A stretch of 64,000 nucleotides of DNA, taken from contig NZ_CP034072.1 of NCBI RefSeq assembly GCF_003855255.1, positions 6,490,753 to 6,554,752 of the forward strand. Reading direction: 5' to 3'. This DNA is from Mycolicibacterium nivoides. GTDB lineage: Bacteria; Actinomycetota; Actinomycetes; Mycobacteriales; Mycobacteriaceae. A program made the position numbers and the translations under genes. Every line of letters begins with the position of its first letter. Position 1 is the stretch's first letter. The notes below the pieces were generated by a model. The model did not search any database. It was not told the origin of the DNA and worked only from the letters and a program-made list of their open reading frames with translations. Below are positions 45,957 to 52,947 of this stretch, piece after piece.

Positions 45957-48900
45957 TCATTTCCCGGGGCAGAGTTCCGCGTCATAGTCGACTGCGTCGA
46001 GATCGGAATCGTTGGAAATCAAACGATTCCATTGCTCTTCAGTAAGGTTGGATGCCAGCTTGTCGCACACCAACTCCGTCCAGGCGCCGGGTCCGGGAAT
46101 CTCCCAAATTCCCCCGCCGTGGCTGCCTGCTCGGTCCTCCACACTCATGGCGGTGACAAACACCTTCCGTCCATCGTCACTCGCAGCCACATAGCTGACC
46201 TCCCCCACCGGCCGGATGGGAACATTCATCCCGGCCTGCTCCCCGGAACTGGCGTCCCAGAAGCGGACGGAGGCATCCCGTCCCACGGACACCAGGTAGC
46301 GTCCGTCCAGGGTGTAAACAATCGAGACGATGTTCTGGATATGTCCCGTGAGCGGCTGGCCACGGTTCTGGCCGCTACTTGCGTCGTACTGCTGGATCAC
46401 GTAGTTGCCCTTGATCACGTCGACGACCGCCATCGTGTCCTCGCCACCCGGGCCATCTGCGAACGCCCAGGCGGTGATCAAATGTCCAGTGATCGGCTCG
46501 CCGACCGGCTGGAGCTGGTCGTCCCAAATCTGTACTGAATCAATACCTCTGGAATAGACCCGGTCTCCGTCCTCGCTGAACGCGACAGCACTGGGGATGT
46601 GTTCGGTATCCGCAGCGGACAGCTGGTTGCCGTTTCGCCAGTCCCACAGTCGGATCTTGCGGTCGTCACCGACGCTGGCAAGCGTGTCACCGTCAGGACT
46701 GAACGCGACCTGGCTGACACGTCCGGTGCCCGCCTGGTTCAGACTGGCGCGAACGTCTCCGGTGGCCGCGTCGATTACACGAATGCCCGCACCGGGACCG
46801 GCCAGCGCCAACCACTGCCTATCGCGGCTGATGCCAAGGGCGAGCTCGATGTCCGAGCCTTGCTCTATCTGGGCAACATCGCGCAGCGCATCCGACACCA
46901 TGGTTGGGCCCATCTGCTCGCCTGTGTCGGGGTTCAACCAGCGCAAGGTGTTGTCTCGGATGGCCGCGATTCGCGGACCGTCGCTATCGACATACAGCGC
47001 GTACCCATCAGCCTCGACTCGATAGGGCGACTTGCTGCCCGGTAACTCGGCAGCCAGCGTGGCATCCGGAGTCGCGTCCGACATCGAGAGGCTTTGCCCT
47101 GAAATCGTGGCGATCCGGTTGCCGTGGAACGCAACCTGGGTTACCGGCTCCATGAATCCGATGGTGTCGCCGATCTGCTTCTGGCCGGCGACGTCGATTA
47201 TTCTGACGTTTCCGTCGCTGCCACCCGTGACCACCCGGGTGCCGTCTGCATTGAATCCCACCGAGACGTCTCCTGGATTGCCGGACACTTCGGGACTGGG
47301 AATGTGACTCCTGACTTCGCCCGTTTCAGCATCCCAAACGCGCACCCACGCCTCGGCGCCTTCACTGCCGCCGGCCGCAATGGTCCGTCCGTCCGGACTG
47401 AAAGCGACGTTCCTCACCGAGTTGTCCAAGTTGGTCGCCGGCTGGCCGGGTGGCGTCAATCTACGCGGAACCTGCTGCGTACCATCCCATTCCATGACCG
47501 TGCCGAACCACGTTCCGATGGCCAGCGTGCGCCCGTTGGGGCTGAACTTCAGATCCCTCACATAATCACCGCTGAGCCGGTAGCGGGCGATCTCCTGACC
47601 GGTCTGCGTATTCCACAGTCGAACCGTTACCGTCAGCACATCGCCGGTGATCTCAGCGGAAGCGACTCGGTTACCTTCCGAACTAACTGCCGTACGCGTC
47701 ATCGGCACGCTACTGGCGATCGCTTCACCGACCGGTGTTCCGCTGTCCGTGTCCCAGACGTGAACATCGCTGTCGCCCTGCGCAACGACGATGTAGCGGC
47801 CGTTCCAGCTCACGGCGCGGAGTTCGGACATGCGATCCCCGAACGGTTTTCCGACCAAGTCGCCCGTCTCAGCATTGACCTTTTGAACACCTCCGTCGGC
47901 TGTTGTGAAAACCCACTTGCCATCTCCACTGAACAGACCGCCTTCAGCCGGGAGATCAACCACCTTTTCAAGCCGTGGCTTGGTGATGAGCGCCGTGAGC
48001 AGGGGGCCGATCCCCGGCTTGGTCGAGAGCTTCTGCGCGGCCAGTATCTTGCTGAAAGCCTCCATTTCGCTCCCGGAACCGGCATTGAACAACATTGACT
48101 GCCCTCGAGCGCTCAGCCGTTCAGCGAGCGCTTCGTTGAGCCGGTTCTCGGCATTTTTGGTTGACCGGATTGCCAGCAAGCCAAAGGTGAGCGCCGCGGC
48201 GCACACGAGCGCAAGCGCCACTGACAACCATTTCAGTTTCCGTCCGGCCCGTCGCTCGCGATCGAGTTCTGTGCGATGTCGCTCGGCGGCTTCTTCAAAT
48301 GTCCGCTTCTCTTGTTCTGCACGGGCCGCTACTTCTGCCTTCTCATCCTCTAATCGTCGTCTGTCGCGGTGATCACGCACTGTGCCCGTGAGCACATCGT
48401 GGATTAGCTCGATCCGTTGCGTGCCATGGTATTCCGCGAGGCGCACCAGTCGTGAATCGATCAGCTGGTCGAGTTCCTCGTGGGTCAGATGCGATGGCAC
48501 CGCATCCTCGACAGCTTCGAAATCACGGAACCCCGTCTTGGTGATCAACTGGTTCTCGATGAATTCCGCGACCTCTGGCCGCATGCCGCCCACGCACGAG
48601 ATGTAGTAGTTCGGAATCGTCGATCGGCCATGTTCCTCGATGAGCTGCTCATCGAACGTGGCTTTACCGAGGCGCTTACGTTCCTCGTTGAGCTCACGGC
48701 AGACCAAGCTGAGCAGCGTAGGTTCGACATCGGCCGCACCACGGCGGTCGACGGCACAGTCGCCGCCCCCCAATGCAGATTCGCCGCCAGGATGCAGACC
48801 CTCGCCAGCGATGATACCGACGACTTGATGCGCCAATTCAGGTGTCATCAGGTGTTGAGCCGGCTTGTACACGGCATCGAATGCTTCGTCAGTACCCAAG

Positions 48901-49607
48901 GGAAGCAGCCGCATTCGCGAGCGCCCCAGCGCAGGAATGAACCGGCACCAGTCCTCGAGGTGCGCAAGAAAATCCTCCCGCAGACTGATCAGCAGCTTGC
49001 AGTTGTGCGACCGCAAATTCAATCGACGCGCCTCAGCAGGGTCATTCTTGATTCGCGCGGCCAGATCCGCGGGTATCCGGTTCTCGGCGAGATCGGCAAG
49101 GTCGTACTTGAATGCCTCCACCTCGTCGGGTACCCCCTCGCCGAGCGTGAACAGCTCTTCGAACTGGTCGAGCAAGATCACGGGGGTGAGTAGGTAGTTC
49201 CGTGCACTCCACAGCTCGAGGTCGGCGCGATGCAGGTATTCCCATAGTGATTCGTCGTCCCCGGGAAGCACTGCATCGGGCGCTTCGGCTTGTATGGCAT
49301 TGCGGACCGCCTCGTGGAGCTGGCGGCTGAGTGACGCCGCGCCTGGCTTGAGGTCGAACCGGACATAGATCGGCAGATAGTTTTCGTTGCGCAACAACGG
49401 GAACAGGCCCGCGTGGAGCAGCGACGTCTTACCCAGGCCCGAGCGACCGAACAAGACCGTGACGGGTGCGTCGAGAACCTTCTTCAGAAGTTTTTGACAC
49501 TCATGGACGCGGCCGTAGAAGAAGCCCTGCGCGTCTTCGCAATACGACTCGAGGCCTGGCCACGGGTTGTCGGCGTCCAGCCTCATGGTGATCGTCGCGT
49601 GCGTCAT
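45957..49607 (-). CDS. Membrane-anchored nSTAND1 NTPase with WD40 repeats
   Basis: A 1216-residue signalling NTPase. The head (about 12-400) is an nSTAND1 ATPase: it starts NPWPGLESYCEDAQGFFYGR, has Walker A GRSGLGKTS (54-62) and Walker B VILLDQFEEL (143-152). An Arg/Glu-rich coiled coil (about 410-457) leads to one hydrophobic segment (458-480). From about 530 to 1190 lie repeated WD40 blades (VRNVAFSPDGRTIAAGG, VSQVAFSPDGDTLASVGDD). The chain ends in the small Cys-containing cap usual for such actinobacterial proteins. A single membrane segment would place the WD40 sensor on the opposite side from the ATPase. The start overlaps the TIR gene stop by four bases. STAND NTPases oligomerise on sensing a trigger; the trigger here is unknown. 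Confidence 0.9.
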   Translation of the reverse strand: MTHATITMRLDADNPWPGLESYCEDAQGFFYGRVHECQKLLKKVLDAPVTVLFGRSGLGKTSLLHAGLFPLLRNENYLPIYVRFDLKPGAASLSRQLHEAVRNAIQAEAPDAVLPGDDESLWEYLHRADLELWSARNYLLTPVILLDQFEELFTLGEGVPDEVEAFKYDLADLAENRIPADLAARIKNDPAEARRLNLRSHNCKLLISLREDFLAHLEDWCRFIPALGRSRMRLLPLGTDEAFDAVYKPAQHLMTPELAHQVVGIIAGEGLHPGGESALGGGDCAVDRRGAADVEPTLLSLVCRELNEERKRLGKATFDEQLIEEHGRSTIPNYYISCVGGMRPEVAEFIENQLITKTGFRDFEAVEDAVPSHLTHEELDQLIDSRLVRLAEYHGTQRIELIHDVLTGTVRDHRDRRRLEDEKAEVAARAEQEKRTFEEAAERHRTELDRERRAGRKLKWLSVALALVCAAALTFGLLAIRSTKNAENRLNEALAERLSARGQSMLFNAGSGSEMEAFSKILAAQKLSTKPGIGPLLTALITKPRLEKVVDLPAEGGLFSGDGKWVFTTADGGVQKVNAETGDLVGKPFGDRMSELRAVSWNGRYIVVAQGDSDVHVWDTDSGTPVGEAIASSVPMTRTAVSSEGNRVASAEITGDVLTVTVRLWNTQTGQEIARYRLSGDYVRDLKFSPNGRTLAIGTWFGTVMEWDGTQQVPRRLTPPGQPATNLDNSVRNVAFSPDGRTIAAGGSEGAEAWVRVWDAETGEVRSHIPSPEVSGNPGDVSVGFNADGTRVVTGGSDGNVRIIDVAGQKQIGDTIGFMEPVTQVAFHGNRIATISGQSLSMSDATPDATLAAELPGSKSPYRVEADGYALYVDSDGPRIAAIRDNTLRWLNPDTGEQMGPTMVSDALRDVAQIEQGSDIELALGISRDRQWLALAGPGAGIRVIDAATGDVRASLNQAGTGRVSQVAFSPDGDTLASVGDDRKIRLWDWRNGNQLSAADTEHIPSAVAFSEDGDRVYSRGIDSVQIWDDQLQPVGEPITGHLITAWAFADGPGGEDTMAVVDVIKGNYVIQQYDASSGQNRGQPLTGHIQNIVSIVYTLDGRYLVSVGRDASVRFWDASSGEQAGMNVPIRPVGEVSYVAASDDGRKVFVTAMSVEDRAGSHGGGIWEIPGPGAWTELVCDKLASNLTEEQWNRLISNDSDLDAVDYDAELCPGK

Positions 49608-50971
49608 GCTGCGTCGTTACGTCGGATTTCCCGGATTGCGGAGATCACATCCTTGGTCAGGTCCGCGTCCGGCTCGCCGCCGGGCGCATGACCGAACTGG
49701 AAGTCCTTGAACTCCCGCGGCACTTGCTTGAAGCGGTTCGTGTCGCCGTCGTAGTCATCGTCGATGACGACCGGCATGATGAAGCGCTGCCCCAGAATGC
49801 CGCGCGTTCGCTCTACGGCCTCGTTCCATTCCCTGAAGACGTAGCTTTCTTTCTTCCGTTCGGTGTTCGCGGAAATTACCGGGACGAACAAGCTGACAGT
49901 CTGACGAATACATCTCAGAATCTCGTCTTCCCAGGCGTCTCCGGTGTGCAGCTCTCGCTCGTCGAGCCAGGCCACCCCGCCAAGTCTGGTGATCGCGTCG
50001 TACAGACGCCGTGCCGCGACCACATCCTCGTGCTTGTAACTGATGAAGATCTCCGCGTTGTCCAGCGATGGCGGTTCCGTGTCTTGAGGTCCGGGCGGGG
50101 AGGGTGCACGAGGACTCGGCTGTCTGGCCTCCCAGCGGCTACGCAACTGCGCGACGAACTCGGTCGGCTCCATGTCCAACTGCTTGACCATCGTTCGGCG
50201 GCAGTAGGTCGAGAAGAAGCTCGACAGCGACGGTTCCCGCGAGTTCGCGGCGAAGAAGAACGGTTTGCCGCCGAGCGACAGCCGTTTGTCGCTGGACAGC
50301 CGGACGAGAAACCGCCCGAACCAGTCGGGGATCTGGCATCCGATGAACAGCATCGGTTGATGCTTCAACGGGTAGTCGAGCCAGTCAGGAAGGCTGGCTT
50401 TCTCCGTCAGTAGTGCGTGGATCCACTCCAGTCGGTCTTCCTCGTGGATCGCATACTCCGGCATGGCCGCGGTTTGACCGAACAGACTCAGCACGACGGT
50501 ATCGGCCGGCCCTGGCTCTCTGGCATTCCGCTCCTGGTCCGGGGTGGACTTATTCGGGGAGAACGACACCTCACGCACCGGCCGACCGCGGCTGGCACTC
50601 AACGCCTTTGCGAGCAATCGGTCGGGCGTGGTCGTCACGAACAACCTCAGATCATCGATGGCCGCGAGGTCTCTCAGCGCGTCGCCGGGTTCCGGATCGA
50701 GGTCCACGACAATTTCGTCGATCACGCCGTACAGGTCGTCGACCTCGTCTCGACCGCGCTCGCGCAGAAACGCGGCCACCGCCTGATCGGTGGTCGTGAC
50801 CCCGGGCGGAACCGTCAGCCCATACCTCTCAGTGAGCCGTTCGCCCACGAGGGTCGTCAATCTCTGCTCAGACCCGTCGACCTCGACCACAGTGACATCT
50901 GGACCCACGACGGGCACCAGCACCTGATGCCGGATATGAGAGAGAAGGCTGCCCCAGAATTCGTCGTTCAT
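49604..50971 (-). CDS. SIR2-like / TIR fusion protein
   Basis: A 455-residue two-domain protein. The N-terminal SIR2-like domain (about 10-260) shows LVPVVGPDVTVV at the nucleotide-loop position and LFIGCQIPDWFGR near its end. The catalytic Asn and His of SIR2 NADases appear lost: the TTNxD-type motif reads TTTPD (113-117) and the LHG motif reads LFG (163-165). A Pro-rich linker (286-302) leads to a TIR domain (306-450): IFISYKHEDVVAARRLYDAI, WLDERELHTGDAWEDEILRCI, with a candidate catalytic Glu at 348, placed as in SARM1-type NADases. TIR is therefore the likely NAD-cleaving or signal-making effector. It is translationally coupled to the NTPase gene. Confidence 0.88.
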   Translation of the reverse strand: MNDEFWGSLLSHIRHQVLVPVVGPDVTVVEVDGSEQRLTTLVGERLTERYGLTVPPGVTTTDQAVAAFLRERGRDEVDDLYGVIDEIVVDLDPEPGDALRDLAAIDDLRLFVTTTPDRLLAKALSASRGRPVREVSFSPNKSTPDQERNAREPGPADTVVLSLFGQTAAMPEYAIHEEDRLEWIHALLTEKASLPDWLDYPLKHQPMLFIGCQIPDWFGRFLVRLSSDKRLSLGGKPFFFAANSREPSLSSFFSTYCRRTMVKQLDMEPTEFVAQLRSRWEARQPSPRAPSPPGPQDTEPPSLDNAEIFISYKHEDVVAARRLYDAITRLGGVAWLDERELHTGDAWEDEILRCIRQTVSLFVPVISANTERKKESYVFREWNEAVERTRGILGQRFIMPVVIDDDYDGDTNRFKQVPREFKDFQFGHAPGGEPDADLTKDVISAIREIRRNDAA

Positions 50972-51087
50972 GTCGAATTGCTCGATTCAAATTGCGCCAG
51001 AAAACTACCGGCGTCGCTGGGGTGGCGCAGCACCAGCGCGGGGCGACCAGGGAACGCTCCAGGCACAAACCAATGGTCCTCGCCCAT
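50968..51087 (-). CDS. Candidate 39-aa protein coupled to the TIR gene
   Basis: An open frame of 39 residues starts with ATG at 51087 and ends with a TGA that overlaps the TIR start codon (ATGA). It holds HWFVPGAFPGRPALVLRHP followed by a short helix-like segment ending FLAQFE. The exact overlap and codon use similar to the neighbours make it plausible as a real gene or as a coupling leader. No strong ribosome-binding site is seen. No family is recognised. Small constant components are known in some nucleotide-signalling conflict loci, but similarity to them is not shown. Confidence 0.45.
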   Translation of the reverse strand: MGEDHWFVPGAFPGRPALVLRHPSDAGSFLAQFESSNST

Positions 51088-51103
51088 GGGATGGCGGCGT
51101 AGC

Positions 51104-51122
51104 GTAGTCGACTACTCGAATT
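51104..51122 (-). promoter_or_regulatory. Shared 19-bp motif, copy A (upstream of the TIR/nSTAND arm)
   Basis: Read on the minus strand it is AATTCGAGTAGTCGACTAC. The last 12 bases GTAGTCGACTAC (51104-51115) are a perfect palindrome. It lies 16 bases upstream of the 39-aa frame and points towards it. Copy B lies at 51913-51931 on the other strand in front of the metacaspase arm. A common regulator is inferred. Confidence 0.65.
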
Positions 51123-51145
51123 CGGCGGGAACTGTCGGGGTCAAT

Positions 51146-51886
51146 TCACTCAACACCCGCACCGAGAACCGCCTCGAGTAATTCAGCAAGGCATTCCGGC
51201 GCATCCGCCGGCACCGAACGGATCAGCCCGGACCGAACCAGCGCGGCAACCGGTTCATCAACCAACTCACCTGCCAACGCATTCGCGAAAGCGTCGGCTG
51301 TCCGTCCCGATCCGGCGATCGCCACGACGGGGCGTCCGGCTTTGACGCTGAGCTCGACATCGTCGTAGGCGATATCGCCGCCGTTGATCAGCACAGTGAT
51401 CGAAGGTGCACTGTCAGCGAGAACGGTTGCGGCCTCAGCGATCCACGGGGCTTCCGCACCCCACTTGTCACCGGGTACGACCAGGAAATGGGTGTGCCGA
51501 GGCTCCAGCTCAAAGCCCTCTCCACGGTCAGGCGCGCAGGCACCGGGCAACTGCACGGTGCCCTCCGCGACCACACCCAGGAGCGGAAACGCGGCACCTG
51601 CGCGAACCTCGCCGAAGAGCTGCATGACGCCGGCCAGCGTTCCGCCGTCCACACCGACCGCTCCGTACTTCTCCATCACAGGCGCAATCCCCGACGCGAA
51701 CAGTGGGCGCAGGCGGTCCATGTCAGTGGCATCGAGCCCGGCAGCACCACCCACCACCACCACAGTCGGTCGTGGCGGAAACAGCTCCAAAGCGGTGAGC
51801 ACCGAGCGCAATTCCGCAGTTTCCGCGACGCGTGCCGCAAATGCACGGCCGGTGTTCGGAAAATCCAACCGGAACGGTGACGTCAC
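51146..51886 (-). CDS. LSDAT/SLOG (TRPM-type) nucleotide-ligand protein
   Basis: A 246-residue protein matching the prokaryotic 'SLOG in TRPM' (LSDAT_prok) family. The motifs come in the family order: VVVVGGAAGLDATDMD, GVDGGTLAGVMQLFGEVRA, FPLLGVVAEGTVQLPG, HTHFLVVPGDKWGAEAPW, ITVLINGGDIAYDDVELSV and VVAIAGSGRTADA. SLOG domains bind or process nucleotide-derived ligands. They are known partners of SIR2, TIR, caspase and other effectors in conflict systems. GTG 51886 has GGAGAGGA upstream; the frame starts at a TTG (51913) that lies inside the shared motif, so the shorter form is preferred. Same strand as the TIR/NTPase arm. Confidence 0.85.
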   Translation of the reverse strand: MTSPFRLDFPNTGRAFAARVAETAELRSVLTALELFPPRPTVVVVGGAAGLDATDMDRLRPLFASGIAPVMEKYGAVGVDGGTLAGVMQLFGEVRAGAAFPLLGVVAEGTVQLPGACAPDRGEGFELEPRHTHFLVVPGDKWGAEAPWIAEAATVLADSAPSITVLINGGDIAYDDVELSVKAGRPVVAIAGSGRTADAFANALAGELVDEPVAALVRSGLIRSVPADAPECLAELLEAVLGAGVE

Positions 51887-51912
51887 GGGTGGCCCGTCCT
51901 CTCCGCGCCGCA

Positions 51913-51931
51913 AATTCGAGTACCCGACTAC
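51913..51931 (+). promoter_or_regulatory. Shared 19-bp motif, copy B (between SLOG and metacaspase genes)
   Basis: AATTCGAGTACCCGACTAC, 17 of 19 identical to copy A, points towards the metacaspase arm and also lies 27 bases upstream of the divergent SLOG start. The palindrome of copy A is damaged by two bases here. The rest of the divergent gap (51932-52089) holds a possible 17-codon leader and a strong ribosome-binding site. Confidence 0.65.
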
Positions 51932-52008
51932 TCACGACCCCTACGCGTCACGTGCACATACTGCAATTGCCCACCTGACGTTTCGCTGTCTCAGGAGAGG
52001 ATACTGCG

Positions 52009-52062
52009 ATGCCCGAGCCGGCCTGCCGCTTCTCCGGACCGGAATTTCACCATCAATCCTGA
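52009..52062 (+). CDS. Candidate 17-codon leader upstream of the metacaspase gene
   Basis: ATG 52009 follows TCAGGAGAGG, a good ribosome-binding site, and the 17-residue frame stops at 52062, 27 bases before the metacaspase start with its own AAAGGAGAG. It might act as a regulatory upstream frame. There is no evidence for a functional peptide, so it is offered as a possibility. Confidence 0.3.
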   Translation: MPEPACRFSGPEFHHQS

Positions 52063-52089
52063 CCGAGGCCCAATGCAAAGGAGAGCACC

Positions 52090-52935
52090 ATGACCAAGAA
52101 AGCGGTGCTCATCGGCGTCAATCGTTACCGAATTCCAGGCAACGACTTACGCGGCTGCGTTCCCGATGTGAAAAACATGGCCAATCTGCTTCAGCGACAG
52201 TACGAATTCGAGTCCGGCGATATTTCCTTGATCACGGATTTCGACGCCACCAAAGAAGCCATCCAGAGCGCCGTCACGGGGTTGATCCGAGAGGCTCGGC
52301 GCGGCGATGTCTTGCTCGTGCACTACTCCGGTCACGGGTCGAACGTGCCCGATGACAACGGGGATGAGGACGACAACCGCGACGAGATACTGTGCCCGAC
52401 CGACCTCGACTGGAACGACCCGCTGCGCGACGACTGGCTCCGCAATGTCTTCGACGGCCTGGGTGCCGGCGTGAGCCTCACCGTGATCACCGACTGCTGC
52501 CATTCCGGCACCATCACGCGGGCCCTCGAACCGCCCGACGCTCCTCTGATCGAGCGATACCTGCCGAGCCCGTGGGACCTGGAGGCGGTGGAGTCCGGGC
52601 GCAGCCTGACCGGGAAAACGCGGGGAACTCCCCGCCGCAAGTCCGCGGCCGACCACGGCACCAGCGACATCGTTCACGTCGACATTCCCGAGGTGCTCAT
52701 CTCTGGCTGCCGGGCTGACCAGACCTCGGCCGACGCCGCGATCGGCGGTGGCTTCGCCGGAGCACTGACCTATAACCTGGTCGAGGCGCTGACCGAATCC
52801 GCCACCCCGCTGTCATATCGGGAACTGCACGACCAGACCAGCACGAAGCTGAAACGCGGCCGCTACGAGCAGGTTCCACAACTCGAAGGCAGCGAAGCAC
52901 GCCTCGAGCAGCCCTTCCTGTCGCCCCTCGACTAG
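52090..52935 (+). CDS. Metacaspase-type cysteine protease (peptidase C14)
   Basis: A 281-residue caspase-fold protease. It begins KKAVLIGVNRYR with LRGCVPDVKNMANLL as in metacaspases. The catalytic His is in VHYSGHGSNVPD (His 82) and the catalytic Cys in ITDCCHSGT (Cys 137, the second of the pair). Between them an Asp-rich loop (about 88-98) may bind Ca2+. Metacaspases cut after Arg or Lys. There is no attached sensor domain, so it is probably activated by a partner in the locus. It is 12 bases upstream of the giant CHAT gene, likely one operon. Confidence 0.92.
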   Translation: MTKKAVLIGVNRYRIPGNDLRGCVPDVKNMANLLQRQYEFESGDISLITDFDATKEAIQSAVTGLIREARRGDVLLVHYSGHGSNVPDDNGDEDDNRDEILCPTDLDWNDPLRDDWLRNVFDGLGAGVSLTVITDCCHSGTITRALEPPDAPLIERYLPSPWDLEAVESGRSLTGKTRGTPRRKSAADHGTSDIVHVDIPEVLISGCRADQTSADAAIGGGFAGALTYNLVEALTESATPLSYRELHDQTSTKLKRGRYEQVPQLEGSEARLEQPFLSPLD

Positions 52936-52947
52936 CACTGTCGAACC

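Noticed and set aside
49604..50971. Calling the SIR2 domain an active NADase (Thoeris ThsA or DSR type)
   Set aside because: The motifs that carry the catalytic Asn and His read TTTPD and LFG, so activity is not supported by sequence. Only TIR is kept as a probable enzyme.
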